Shown piece after piece: positions 17,342 to 26,495 of a stretch of DNA of 64,000 nt (its first letter is position 1; each line of letters starts with the position of its first letter). The position numbers and the translations under genes are program-made. Location of the stretch: NCBI GenBank assembly GCA_007694945.1, contig REER01000041.1, positions 25,893 to 89,892 of the forward strand. Direction: 5' to 3'. This DNA is from Paracoccaceae bacterium (GTDB taxonomy: Bacteria; Pseudomonadota; Alphaproteobacteria; Rhodobacterales; Rhodobacteraceae). The notes under the pieces were generated by a model. The model had not been told where the DNA came from, did no database searches, and saw only the letters and a list, made by a program, of their open reading frames with translations.

Positions 17342-19459
17342 TCATGGCTGCAGCGAGGGGTCCCTTGCCCGGATAATCTGAGCGACAGCGGATTCAGCGT
17401 CAAGCGCTGTCATCACCTGATGCAGATGCGCAATCCCGCGCAACTCGACTTCGACCAGCAGGCGATAGAAATCGGGCTTGCGATCGATGAAGCGCAGATC
17501 CGAGATATTGGCCTTGTGCTCGCCGATCAGGCTGCACACGCGCCCCAACACACCCGCGTCATTGGAGATGGTCAGATCGAGCGTCACCCCATAGACTGCC
17601 GGATGCGTGCCATCGAGCCAGCGCAGGTCGATCCAGCGTTCGGGCTGGCCCTCCAGCGAGGCCAGCGCCTCGCAATCCATGGCATGGGCGACGACACCCT
17701 TGCCGCGATAGGTGATGCCGATAATGCGCTCACCCGGAAGCGGCTGGCAGCAGGCCGCGCGGCGAAAGCCCTGATCGGCCTCGAGACCGGCGACAGGGTG
17801 AGCCGCGTCGATCTCGGGCTCTGCGATGGCGGTTTCCGGATAGAGCGTGGCCACAACGCGGCGGGCGCTGATTTCAGCCTCGCCGACGCGGGCGCGCAAT
17901 TCGGTGGCATCGGGCACATTGAGCATCCGCGCAGCCGTGGCCAGTGCCTTGCCGCTCAACGCGCGCCCGCTTGCCTCAAAGGCCACCCGCAACAATTCAT
18001 TGCCCAGCCGGATGAAGCGCTCGCGATCCTCTTCGCGCAGGCTGCGGCGAATGGCCGATTTCGCCCGCCCCGTCACGACAATATCGATCCAGCTCGATTG
18101 TGGTCTCTGGCCCTCGGCCGCGATAATCTCGACCGACTGGCCATTGCGGAGCCGCGTCCAGAGCGGCACGCGCAGTCCGTCCACCTTGGCAGACACGCAA
18201 CTGTCACCGATGCGCGTATGGATGGCATAGGCAAAATCGAGCGGCGTTGCCCCACGCGGGAGTTGGATCACATCGCCCTTGGGCGTGAAACAGAACACCT
18301 GGTCGGAATACATCTCGAGCTTGACATGTTCGAGAAAGGCGCCGTGATCCTCGGGGTTCTCGAAACCCTCAGTGAGGGTCGATATCCATTTCGCCGGGTC
18401 CACGGCAAAGGGGTTCTCGACGCGCCGCCCGTCGCGATAGGCCCAATGCGCGGCGACCCCGGCCTCGGCTACTTCATGCATCTCGCGGGTGCGGATCTGG
18501 ATCTCGACGCGCTTGCCGTCACGCCCTGAAACCGTGGTGTGAATCGAGCGATAGCCATTGGTTTTGGGCTGGCTGATATAGTCCTTGAACCGCCCCGGCA
18601 CGGCTCGCCAGCGCGCGTGCACAGCGCCGAGAATACGGTAGCAATCATCCGCCGTCTCGGTGATGATGCGGAAACCGTAAATATCCGAGAGCCGCGAGAA
18701 GGCGAGATCCTTTTCCTGCATCTTGCGCCAGATCGAATAGGGTTTCTTGGCGCGACCATAGACATCGGCCTGCAGCCCGGCGCGCTCCAGTTCATGGCGG
18801 ATATCGGCGCTGATGCGCAGCACCACATCGCCCGCTTCGCGCTGCAACGTGATGAAACGGCGCAGGATGGAGTTTCGCGCCTCAGGGTTGAGCACGCGAA
18901 AGGCCAGATCCTCCAGCTCTTCGCGCATCCATTGCATGCCCATGCGGCCTGCAAGCGGCGCATAGATATCCATCGTTTCGCGCGCCTTCTGCGCCTGCTT
19001 GTCGGACCGCATCGAGCGGATTGTGCGCATGTTGTGCAGCCGGTCCGCAAGCTTTACCAAGATCACCCGCAAATCGCGCGACATGGCGATCAGCAATTTG
19101 CGAATATTCTCGGCTTCCTTGGCCTCGGAAGAGGAAAGCTGCAGGTTGGTCAGCTTGGTCACACCATCGACGAGTTCGGCAATTTCCTCGCCGAATAGCC
19201 GCGCAACCTCGGAATAGGTGGATTTCGTATCCTCGATGGTGTCATGCAGCAGTGCGGTGATGATGGTGGCATCATCGAGTCGCATCTCGGTCAACAAGGC
19301 GGCTACGGCAACAGGGTGCGTGAAATAGGGCTCACCCGAATGCCGGACCTGCCCCTCATGCATCTGCGCGCCATAGTCCCATGCCCTGCGGATCAGGGCC
19401 TCTTCTGTCCGTGGGTTATAGTTGCGCACAAGGGCGATCAGGTCGTCCTGAGTGATCAC
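17342..19459 (-). CDS. rsh: bifunctional (p)ppGpp synthetase/hydrolase (RelA/SpoT homologue)
   Basis: 705 residues. HD hydrolase domain with H40 and the H72-D73 pair in ALLHDTIEDT, so hydrolysis should be active. Synthetase domain at about 230-345 with KPYSIWRKM and SRLSDIYGFRI. TGS domain at about 395-455 (FTPKGDVIQLP) and a C-terminal ACT domain at about 630-705. As in most alphaproteobacteria this should be the single enzyme making and degrading the stringent-response alarmone. The start is GTG 19459 with a GGGGG-rich ribosome-binding site. It follows rpoZ by 52 bases. Confidence 0.95.
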   Translation of the reverse strand: MITQDDLIALVRNYNPRTEEALIRRAWDYGAQMHEGQVRHSGEPYFTHPVAVAALLTEMRLDDATIITALLHDTIEDTKSTYSEVARLFGEEIAELVDGVTKLTNLQLSSSEAKEAENIRKLLIAMSRDLRVILVKLADRLHNMRTIRSMRSDKQAQKARETMDIYAPLAGRMGMQWMREELEDLAFRVLNPEARNSILRRFITLQREAGDVVLRISADIRHELERAGLQADVYGRAKKPYSIWRKMQEKDLAFSRLSDIYGFRIITETADDCYRILGAVHARWRAVPGRFKDYISQPKTNGYRSIHTTVSGRDGKRVEIQIRTREMHEVAEAGVAAHWAYRDGRRVENPFAVDPAKWISTLTEGFENPEDHGAFLEHVKLEMYSDQVFCFTPKGDVIQLPRGATPLDFAYAIHTRIGDSCVSAKVDGLRVPLWTRLRNGQSVEIIAAEGQRPQSSWIDIVVTGRAKSAIRRSLREEDRERFIRLGNELLRVAFEASGRALSGKALATAARMLNVPDATELRARVGEAEISARRVVATLYPETAIAEPEIDAAHPVAGLEADQGFRRAACCQPLPGERIIGITYRGKGVVAHAMDCEALASLEGQPERWIDLRWLDGTHPAVYGVTLDLTISNDAGVLGRVCSLIGEHKANISDLRFIDRKPDFYRLLVEVELRGIAHLHQVMTALDAESAVAQIIRARDPSLQP

Positions 19460-19511
19460 GCCTGCCCCCTGAGCTGTTATGCCCTGCCTGCGCGCAAGCC
19501 GTCAGGCAGGG

Positions 19512-19871
19512 TCAGCCCGCCTGCCCCTGCGCTTCCATCAGCGCGCGCAGCATCTGCTCTTCGCTCATGCCATCCTGTTCGGGGGCGTCCTGCTCGGCAG
19601 CACCCATCAGCAGCGCCATGTCATCATCTTCGGGCATGTCGACCTCGATCTGGGTCTGCAGGCTCTCGATCAGACGCTCGCGCAACTCATCGGCGGACTG
19701 GGTCTCTTCGGCGATCTCGCGCAGGGCGACGACAGGGTTCTTGTCATTGTCACGATCAACCGTGATCGGCGCACCGGCGGCAACTTCGCGCGCGCGATGG
19801 GCGGCAAGCGCCACCAGCTCGAAGCGGTTCGGAACCTTGTCAACGCAATCTTCAACCGTCACGCGGGCCAT
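19512..19871 (-). CDS. rpoZ: DNA-directed RNA polymerase omega subunit
   Basis: 119 residues. [20 protein letters not shown] at the N-terminus is the omega signature, followed by the AHRAREV helix and an acidic C-terminal extension (about 75-119) common in alphaproteobacteria. It binds beta' and aids polymerase assembly and ppGpp binding, which fits its place just before rsh. GGAG lies seven bases before ATG 19871. Confidence 0.95.
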   Translation of the reverse strand: MARVTVEDCVDKVPNRFELVALAAHRAREVAAGAPITVDRDNDKNPVVALREIAEETQSADELRERLIESLQTQIEVDMPEDDDMALLMGAAEQDAPEQDGMSEEQMLRALMEAQGQAG

Positions 19872-19968
19872 GAGCGCACTCCAATTCGTGTGGAAAACCG
19901 GGTCTAGACCCGCACATACTGCGCGAAAGCCCGGATTACAAGGCGTTCAAGGCCAAATTCGCCTGAAA

Positions 19969-20580
19969 TCACCGTGACGCTGGCTCTTGCAGGGACCAGA
20001 TTTCGGCGCGCGCCTCGGGCGACAGGGCGGCACGCATCTCGGCCACCGTCCGCCCCAGCACCGGGTGACGCCAGTCAGGTGCGATATCGGCCAGCGGCAC
20101 CAGCACGAAAGCGCGCTCATGCAGGCGCGGATGCGGCAGGATCAATTCGGGCGGAGCTTGGCGCATCTGCTCGGCAAGCGAGAGATCCGACCACGCCCGG
20201 AAACCCGCCTCATCCGGCAGCACACGCGCATCCATCGCGAGCAGGTCGAGATCGAGCACCCGCGCCTGCCAGCGCGCACTCCGCGCGCGCCCTGCACCGA
20301 GTTCGATCCGGTGCAGCAGCTTGAGGAAGTCCGGCGGCTCAAGTTCGGTGCGGCAGGCAAATGCCGCATTCACAAAATCGGGACCTGAGCCCGGAGGGAA
20401 ACAGGGCGTGCGATAAAACCTGCTGACGGCTTCAACCTCCTGCCCGGTTTCGGAAATCTGTGCGATGGCCGCACGCAGTTGCGCATCCGGACTATCCAGA
20501 TGCCCCGCCAGATTCGCCCCCATAGCCACCAGCGCCAGATTGCATTTCTGCAATCCATCCATATGTTGGTCGCATGTCAT
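19969..20580 (-). CDS. folK: 2-amino-4-hydroxy-6-hydroxymethyldihydropteridine pyrophosphokinase
   Basis: 203 residues. HPPK motifs: ALVAMGANL near the start, FYRTPCFPPGSGPDFVNAA in the substrate loop, RWQARVLDLDLL with the catalytic aspartates (near 105-115), and LPHPRLHERAFVLVPLADI. It pyrophosphorylates the pterin before dihydropteroate synthase in folate synthesis. Start is uncertain between ATG 20580 and ATG 20562; the second gives an N-terminus closer to the family length. It diverges from the NYN gene. Confidence 0.92.
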   Translation of the reverse strand: MTCDQHMDGLQKCNLALVAMGANLAGHLDSPDAQLRAAIAQISETGQEVEAVSRFYRTPCFPPGSGPDFVNAAFACRTELEPPDFLKLLHRIELGAGRARSARWQARVLDLDLLAMDARVLPDEAGFRAWSDLSLAEQMRQAPPELILPHPRLHERAFVLVPLADIAPDWRHPVLGRTVAEMRAALSPEARAEIWSLQEPASR

Positions 20581-20671
20581 GACGCGCAGTTACCTGTTTT
20601 GTCAGCCCTCAGGCTTTCCTTTCATCCGACCGCGTCATTCGTTGCAACTCCTGACCTGCAAGGTACCGGAT

Positions 20672-21247
20672 ATGTTTTACAAGGACGAGCGCCTCGCGCT
20701 CTTCATAGATGGCTCGAACCTCTACGCGGCCGGCAAAGCGCTCGGGTTCGATATAGACTATAAACTTCTGCGACAAGAGTTCATGCGGCGAGGTCGCCTG
20801 CTGCGCGCCTTTTACTATACGGCGCTCCTGGAGAATGACGATTATTCACCGATCCGCCCGCTGGTCGACTGGCTGCATTACAACGGCTACAGCATGGTAA
20901 CCAAACCGGCCAAGGAATACACCGACTCGATGGGTCGTCGGAAGGTCAAGGGCAACATGGATATCGAGCTTGCCGTCGATGCCATGGAACTCGCTCCCCG
21001 TATCGACCATGCGGTGCTGTTCTCGGGTGATGGCGATTTTCGGCCGCTGGTCGAGAGCCTGCAGCGGCAGGGCGTCCGGGTTTCCGTGGTCTCGACCATC
21101 CGCAGCCAGCCGCCGATGATCGCAGATGACCTGCGCCGCCAGGCCGACAATTTCATAGAACTCGACGAATTGCGCGATGTGATCGGTCGCCCGCCACGCG
21201 AAAACCGCTTTGAGCGTGAGCAGACCGAAGAAGTGACCACCGACTGA
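20672..21247 (+). CDS. NYN-domain protein, LabA/DUF88 type
   Basis: 191 residues. It begins MFYKDERLALFIDGSNLYAA; the FIDGSN aspartate, a KGNMDIELAVDAM acidic motif (near 90-105) and LFSGDGDF (near 115) are the NYN/PIN-like acidic residues expected to bind metal. Such proteins are predicted RNases; the substrate is unknown. ATG 20672 is chosen because the family starts right before the FIDGSN strand; upstream in-frame sequence is the antisense of folK. A terminator follows at 21274. Confidence 0.9.
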   Translation: MFYKDERLALFIDGSNLYAAGKALGFDIDYKLLRQEFMRRGRLLRAFYYTALLENDDYSPIRPLVDWLHYNGYSMVTKPAKEYTDSMGRRKVKGNMDIELAVDAMELAPRIDHAVLFSGDGDFRPLVESLQRQGVRVSVVSTIRSQPPMIADDLRRQADNFIELDELRDVIGRPPRENRFEREQTEEVTTD

Positions 21248-21273
21248 TCCCGATGGCAGCACTCGCGCGAAAC

Positions 21274-21303
21274 GGGCCGCCCGCAGGGCGGCCCGCCCTT
21301 TTT
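21274..21303. terminator. terminator between the NYN gene and the TSUP gene
   Basis: Perfect 9-bp stem GGGCCGCCC/GGGCGGCCC (21274-21282 with 21286-21294), GCA loop, then TTTTT at 21299-21303. It is located between convergent genes and probably serves both. Confidence 0.82.
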
Positions 21304-21316
21304 CACATCCGCAGGA

Positions 21317-22090
21317 TCACATCAGCGCCTGCCGCAGCAGGTTCAGCCCGGTCAGCACCAGCATGATCAGCGTCCAGCGCCGGAATTGCGCCGCATCCAG
21401 CCTGTCCTGCACCACATAACCCAACCACAGCCCGACCATCGCAGGTGCGATCAAGAGCGCCGAAAAGCCCAGCGTCTGTGAATTGGCCACGCCCGAGACC
21501 AGATGGCCGCCGATCAGCGCCACGGCGCCCACCAGAAACACTACGCCCAGGACCCGCACCATATCGTATTTGTCGGTATCGACCGAGATCAGATAGACCA
21601 TCACCGGCGGCCCCCAGATCCCCGAGATCCCGCCATAAAGCCCGGCCACTGCCCCGCTCGTCCATTCGGCCCGCCTGCGCCGATGGACATTGAGCCGCAA
21701 CGGCACCCCGGCAAGCTGAACAAGCGCAAAGAGCACGATAGGCCCACCCAGCAGCACGAGCAGCGCCCGGTCGGGCAGCGCGCTGAGAAATTGCGCGCTC
21801 AGCACCAGAAGCGCCACCATCACCGACAGCATCCGCCAATAACGCCGCGTCGAGCCCCAGGCCGCCGCCAAACCCTGACGCAGCGCCTGACTGAGATTGG
21901 TAAACAAGGTCGGCAACATCAGCCCAGCCAGCGCCAGTTCCACCGGCATGAAACTCGACAGGCCCGAAATGAGGATCATCGGCAAGGCAAAACCCAGCGC
22001 GCCCTTGATCAGCCCGGCAAAGAATGCCACCCCTATTGCGGCGGCCAAAGCCCAGAGCGGCAGACCGGCCGAAAAAAAATCCAGCATCAT
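21317..22090 (-). CDS. TSUP family (TauE/SafE) membrane transporter
   Basis: 257 residues with seven to eight predicted membrane helices and the two-repeat organisation of TauE/SafE proteins; FFAGLIKGALGFALPMIL at about residues 23-40 is the first repeat's glycine-rich motif. Members export sulfite, sulfoacetate or other organosulfur anions. The substrate here is unknown and no sulfur-metabolism genes are adjacent. It is divergent from the acyl-CoA dehydrogenase gene. Confidence 0.85.
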   Translation of the reverse strand: MMLDFFSAGLPLWALAAAIGVAFFAGLIKGALGFALPMILISGLSSFMPVELALAGLMLPTLFTNLSQALRQGLAAAWGSTRRYWRMLSVMVALLVLSAQFLSALPDRALLVLLGGPIVLFALVQLAGVPLRLNVHRRRRAEWTSGAVAGLYGGISGIWGPPVMVYLISVDTDKYDMVRVLGVVFLVGAVALIGGHLVSGVANSQTLGFSALLIAPAMVGLWLGYVVQDRLDAAQFRRWTLIMLVLTGLNLLRQALM

Positions 22091-22135
22091 TCCTTCCTTG
22101 CGATGACGCGCCGCCTATAGCGCAGCCCGGACCTC

Positions 22136-22215
22136 GCTGCACCCGCGAAATGCCTGCGACATAAATGTAAAGCCAGCATCTATTTCGAGTATTTTTGTTG
22201 CGCTGCACCTGCGAA
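22136..22215. repeat. two 14-bp direct repeats upstream of the acyl-CoA dehydrogenase
   Basis: GCTGCACCCGCGAA (22136-22149) and GCTGCACCTGCGAA (22202-22215) differ at one base and sit in the same orientation 66 bases apart, in the divergent promoter region. They could be binding sites for a regulator of the downstream gene. No family can be named from the motif. Confidence 0.4.
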
Positions 22216-22272
22216 GGCCCTATGTCTTGCCGCAATCGTAAAGAGACCCGAGTTTTGAACACGGAGAGACCC

Positions 22273-23934
22273 ATGCCGCATGATGGACAGACTGTCCCGA
22301 CGCCCGTTCTGCCCGACCTTCTGGGCCGGACAAGGGCCGCCCTGCCCCCGCTCGAGGCCCTGCTGGCAGAGGCCCAGTCGAACATGCGTGCGCGGATCGC
22401 CCCCGCCGGCAAAGTCGATGCAGCCCTGCTAGAGGCCGATCAATATGCCGCGCATGGGCTGGCCTGGCTTGCCACCTATGTCGAGAGCTTGCGCCAGATG
22501 CAGGGCTGGGCCGAGCGGCTCGAGGGCGAGGGCCGCTTCGGCCAGATGGAGCAACTCATCCACCAGATCGCCTTTGGCGAATATCTCAACCAGATCGCGG
22601 GCGGTATCCCGATGAACCAGGGCGAAGTCCTGCGGCTCTCGGATATGGGCCTCTCCGCCGATCTCTCCTCGGACGCCATCGCGACCCTGCGCGAGGCCGG
22701 CAATAGCGACGCTGCCCGCATGGCGCTGGTGGCGCTGATGCGCGACAATCATGGCCGCGCCACATTCGGCGCCACCGGGCTCGATGAAGAGCTCGAGATG
22801 ATCCGCGACCAGTTCCGCCGCTATTCCGATGAACAGGTCCTGCCCCACGCCCATGAATGGCACCTCAAGGATGAGCTGATCCCGATGGAGGTGATCGAGC
22901 AGCTCTCCGAGATGGGCGTGTTCGGCCTGACCATCCCCGAAGAGTTCGGTGGCCTCGGCATGTCGAAATCGGCGATGGTCGTGGTCTCCGAAGAGCTCTC
23001 GCGCGGCTATATCGGCGTTGGCTCGCTCGGCACCCGCACCGAGATCGCGGCCGAGTTGATCATCTGTGGCGGCACGTCGGAGCAGAAGCAACATTGGCTG
23101 CCCAAACTGTCGTCGGGCGAGATTCTCCCCACGGCAGTCTTCACCGAACCCAATACCGGCTCCGATCTGGGCGCGCTACGCACCAAGGCGGTGAAGGAGG
23201 GCGATGATTGGGTGATCAACGGCAACAAGACCTGGATCACCCATGCCGCGCGCACCCATGTGATGACCGTGCTTGCCCGGACCATCCCCGACACGACGGA
23301 TTATCGCGGGCTCTCGATGTTCCTCGCCGAGAAAACCCCCGGCACGGACGAAAAGCCCTTTGTCGATACCGGTATCTCGGGTGGCGAGATCGAAGTGCTC
23401 GGCTATCGCGGCATGAAGGAATACACGGTCAATTTCGACGATTTCCGCGTCAAAGGCGAGAACCTGTTGGGAGGTGAAGAGGGTCAGGGCTTCAAGCAAC
23501 TCATGCAGACGTTTGAATCCGCCCGCATCCAGACTGCCGCCCGCGCCATCGGCGTGGCGCAGAACGCGCTTGAGGTCGCGATGCAATATGCCGAAGACCG
23601 CAAGCAATTCGGCAAATCCCTGATCGAGTTCCCCCGCGTCGCGGCCAAGCTCGCCATGATGGCGGTCGAGATCATGGTGGCGCGGCAACTGACCTATTTC
23701 AGCGCCCGCGAGAAGGATGCCGAGCGCCGCTGCGACCTGGAGGCCGGGATGGCCAAGCTGCTCGGAGCCCGCGTCGCCTGGGCCGCCGCCGATAACGGGT
23801 TGCAGATCCATGGCGGTAATGGCTTCGCGCTCGAATACCCGATCAGCCGCATCCTCTGTGATGCGCGCATCCTCAATATCTTCGAGGGTGCCGGCGAAAT
23901 TCAAGCCCAGGTCATCGCCCGCCGTCTGCTCTGA
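22273..23934 (+). CDS. mcd: acyl-CoA dehydrogenase, probable (2S)-methylsuccinyl-CoA dehydrogenase
   Basis: 553 residues: a helical N-terminal extension of about 150 residues precedes a complete acyl-CoA dehydrogenase (about 165-553) with PTAVFTEPNTGSDLG and WITHAAR flavin/substrate segments. A glutamate is present both in the isovaleryl-CoA-dehydrogenase position (FESARIQ) and in the medium-chain position (FEGAGEIQ). This extended layout and length match methylsuccinyl-CoA dehydrogenase, which makes mesaconyl-C1-CoA in the ethylmalonyl-CoA pathway of acetate assimilation, common in Rhodobacterales. Start ATG 22273 has GGAGAG upstream; a longer reading lacks one. Function is inferred from architecture; another short-branched-chain substrate is possible. 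Confidence 0.75.
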   Translation: MPHDGQTVPTPVLPDLLGRTRAALPPLEALLAEAQSNMRARIAPAGKVDAALLEADQYAAHGLAWLATYVESLRQMQGWAERLEGEGRFGQMEQLIHQIAFGEYLNQIAGGIPMNQGEVLRLSDMGLSADLSSDAIATLREAGNSDAARMALVALMRDNHGRATFGATGLDEELEMIRDQFRRYSDEQVLPHAHEWHLKDELIPMEVIEQLSEMGVFGLTIPEEFGGLGMSKSAMVVVSEELSRGYIGVGSLGTRTEIAAELIICGGTSEQKQHWLPKLSSGEILPTAVFTEPNTGSDLGALRTKAVKEGDDWVINGNKTWITHAARTHVMTVLARTIPDTTDYRGLSMFLAEKTPGTDEKPFVDTGISGGEIEVLGYRGMKEYTVNFDDFRVKGENLLGGEEGQGFKQLMQTFESARIQTAARAIGVAQNALEVAMQYAEDRKQFGKSLIEFPRVAAKLAMMAVEIMVARQLTYFSAREKDAERRCDLEAGMAKLLGARVAWAAADNGLQIHGGNGFALEYPISRILCDARILNIFEGAGEIQAQVIARRLL

Positions 23935-23965
23935 AACCCGATCAGTTCATAAGACTCTTTTCAAG

Positions 23966-23991
23966 GCGCGCGTGCTTCGCACGCGCGCTTT
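23966..23991 (+). terminator. terminator after the acyl-CoA dehydrogenase gene
   Basis: Perfect 10-bp stem GCGCGCGTGC/GCACGCGCGC (23966-23975 with 23979-23988), TTC loop and a short TTTACT tail. The following roughly 160 bases up to the convergent gene's stop hold no gene that I can support. Confidence 0.78.
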
Positions 23992-24154
23992 ACTAGAACG
24001 GCTGCAGAATCTCTCGCCGCAGCTTCATCTTGCCAGAAATACTCAATCCTCCGCCCGCATCATTGCCAATCCCCTTCAAAACGCCCACCCGGCACCGCAG
24101 GGTAGCGCCCGCGAAGGGCCACGGGTGGGTGGGTTGAGTGCCCTGAGTGGGCGC

Positions 24155-25372
24155 TTACAGCAACTGCCGCTGCGCCACGATCCGCGGGATCTGCTTTTTT
24201 ACCTTGAAGAACCCGGCTGTTGCATGTGGCCAGATTGCCAGATCCCATTCCCGCTGCCATTCGCAAAGCGCAATGCCCTCTGCCGCCAGCAAGGGCTCTA
24301 CCAGCCGCAACCAGTCGCGCAAAGGCCCCTCGGGCAGATAGGCCGTCACCACCTGCCGCACCCCCAAGCGCACAGCCAGCGCGACCAACTCCTTCGGAAC
24401 CTCGGCCCGCATCGGCTTAGCCATCACACCAGTCCGCCGCGCAATATCCGACAGCGCAGCCGCCTCGAACTCGGCAACCGGATCCGCAACCCCGCGCGGT
24501 GAGCGCAGATGCGACGCCGCAAGCCGCACGGCCCCGAAAATCTCCACCTGCTCCAGCCCCGTCTCTTCCAGCCGCCCATCCTCTTCCGTCACAAGCAACA
24601 GAGACGGCACACGCGCGAGCGGCGCGCGCGCCTTGCGCAAGGGCTGCAGTTCGGGCAGCCCCTCGGGCTCCAGCTGCTCCAACCCCTCGGTCACCTCGGC
24701 AAGCTCCCCTGCCCCCGGCGCAAAGCGCTGGCCGGTGAATTTGGCGATATTCCAGCTTCGAGCCGCATAATACTTCCCCCGCGTATGCAGCCCCGCCACC
24801 CAGCGCCATGACAGCGTGTTCGAGGCCGGATCCCCATCCAGCAGATGCCGGTAGAAGAAATCCGCCCCGATCCGCCAGGGCAGGTGCAAGGTGAAAATCC
24901 AGATCGAGGCGAACCACATCCGCGCGTGATTGTGCAGATAGCCCGTCTCGACCAGCTCCTGCACCCAGGCATCGAAACAACCAAGCCCGGTGGTGCCGCT
25001 TTCCGCCTCCCTAACCCGGCGCTGCAAGTCACCGTCACGTTCCAACGCCGCCAGATCGCGCACCAGCCCGTCGCGATACTCCGCCCAGACGCTGGGCCGC
25101 CGCTCCAGCCAGCCCTTGAAATAGCCGCGCCAGAACACCTCCTGCACGAATTTCTCCGCCCCCTCCAATCCATGTGCGCCGATCGCAGCCATGACGACCT
25201 CTTCCTCGGTCACAAGCCGCCGCCGCAGCCAGGGCGAGAGGCCGGAGACATCGCGATGCTGCCCCGGCCCGCGATCATAGTTGCGCCCCGCTGCGTAGCA
25301 CCGCCCCATGCGCGGAATGAACGCCTCCATATGCGCCAATCCTTCTGCGCGGGTTGCCGGTCCGAATGTCAT
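24155..25372 (-). CDS. photolyase/cryptochrome-like protein with reversed domain order
   Basis: 405 residues. The FAD-binding half comes first: Y26...R30 and LSPWL (45-49), then TGLGCFDAWVQELVETG (128-144), HNHARMWFAS (147-156), DGDPASNTLSWRWVAG (179-194) and WNIAKFTG (207-214), all in photolyase order. A Rossmann-like segment follows at about 254-400: strand VPSLLLVTEEDGR, a PMRAEVPKELVALAVRLGV helix with strand QVVTAYL, and a closing GFFKVKKQIPRI, which resembles the end of a photolyase antenna domain. Normal photolyases have the antenna domain first. Start ATG 25372 has GGGAGG seven bases upstream. It follows rmuC by 52 bases, so it is probably co-transcribed with mutL-rmuC. DNA repair or light sensing is likely but unproven. 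Confidence 0.75.
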   Translation of the reverse strand: MTFGPATRAEGLAHMEAFIPRMGRCYAAGRNYDRGPGQHRDVSGLSPWLRRRLVTEEEVVMAAIGAHGLEGAEKFVQEVFWRGYFKGWLERRPSVWAEYRDGLVRDLAALERDGDLQRRVREAESGTTGLGCFDAWVQELVETGYLHNHARMWFASIWIFTLHLPWRIGADFFYRHLLDGDPASNTLSWRWVAGLHTRGKYYAARSWNIAKFTGQRFAPGAGELAEVTEGLEQLEPEGLPELQPLRKARAPLARVPSLLLVTEEDGRLEETGLEQVEIFGAVRLAASHLRSPRGVADPVAEFEAAALSDIARRTGVMAKPMRAEVPKELVALAVRLGVRQVVTAYLPEGPLRDWLRLVEPLLAAEGIALCEWQREWDLAIWPHATAGFFKVKKQIPRIVAQRQLL

Positions 25373-25424
25373 CGCTGTGCCTCCCTGCCTGCCGGGAGGC
25401 GAGCTAATGCGTGAGCAGGGACAA

Positions 25425-26495
25425 TCAATCGCGGGCCGGCGCAGTCTCGCGGGCGAAATCGAACTCGTCGAGCCGTGCGCCGCGGCGGGTGATCTTGTCG
25501 GTCGAGATGCGGATTTCCGAAAGATCCCCCTGCACCTGCCCGAAATGGCTCTCAAGCCGTGCGACCCGCGCCCCCAGCCGCTCGGCATCAGCCACCATGA
25601 GCTGGATCTCGCGCCGCACCGCGCGGGCCTCGTCGCGCAGGCGCAGGTCCTTCATTACCGCGCGGAGCGTGTTCAGCGTCGCCATCATGGTCGAAGGCGA
25701 GACGATCCAGACGCGGGCAGCGAAACTCTCGCGCAACACATCGGCCATGCTGGCATGGATCTCGGCATAGATCGCCTCGGAGGGCAGGAACATCAGCGCG
25801 CCCTCGGCGGTTTCGCCGGGCAGGATATAGCGCTCGGCTATCGCCCGGATATGGGCGCGCAACGCGTTCGCAAGCGCACGCCGGGCCGCTGCGCGGCCCG
25901 GCTCGTCCACGGCCGCCTGCAGCGCCTGCCAGCCCTCAAGCGGGAATTTCGCATCCACGGCCAGCGGCTGGGGCAGCCCGATCAGCGCATCCGCCCGCCG
26001 CCCGTTCGAGAGCGTGGCCTGCAGCCGATAGGCATCAGGCGGCAGCGCGTCAGACAAAAGCGCCTCCAGTTGCACCTCGCCAAAGGCGCCGCGCGCCTGT
26101 TTGTTGGACAGGATATCCTGCAGGCTCAGCACATTGCCCGAGAGTGCCTCGATCTTGGCCTGCGCGGCATCGATCACCGCCAGCCGTTCGCGCAGCGCTC
26201 CCATGCTGGAGGCGGTGGCCTGCGCATTGCCCGCCAGCGTGTCGCCCATGTAGCGGCCCATATCGGCCAGCCGCGCCTCAACCAGACCGATCACCTGCGT
26301 CTGGCTCTGCGCCACCTGCCCCAACCCGCCCGCAAGCCGGCTCTGGCTGTCATCGAGCGCAGAGAGGCGCGCATCGAGCACGGCCAGACGACCCGCAAGT
26401 GGCCCCAACACCCGCGCGAGCCGCCACAGGATGACCAATGCGACCACCCCCAGCGCCAGCGCGATGACCACCGGGTCTTGCCAGGAGATGCTCAT
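25425..26495 (-). CDS. rmuC: DNA recombination protein RmuC
   Basis: 356 residues. One N-terminal membrane anchor (about 8-27), a coiled-coil region (about 35-120), then the RmuC nuclease-like core: GAFGEVQLEALL, DAKFPLEGWQAL and EGALMFLPSEAIYAEIH. RmuC limits inversions at short inverted repeats. The start ATG 26495 overlaps the mutL stop (ATGA), so the two genes are translationally coupled and the longer in-frame reading into mutL is rejected. Confidence 0.92.
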   Translation of the reverse strand: MSISWQDPVVIALALGVVALVILWRLARVLGPLAGRLAVLDARLSALDDSQSRLAGGLGQVAQSQTQVIGLVEARLADMGRYMGDTLAGNAQATASSMGALRERLAVIDAAQAKIEALSGNVLSLQDILSNKQARGAFGEVQLEALLSDALPPDAYRLQATLSNGRRADALIGLPQPLAVDAKFPLEGWQALQAAVDEPGRAAARRALANALRAHIRAIAERYILPGETAEGALMFLPSEAIYAEIHASMADVLRESFAARVWIVSPSTMMATLNTLRAVMKDLRLRDEARAVRREIQLMVADAERLGARVARLESHFGQVQGDLSEIRISTDKITRRGARLDEFDFARETAPARD

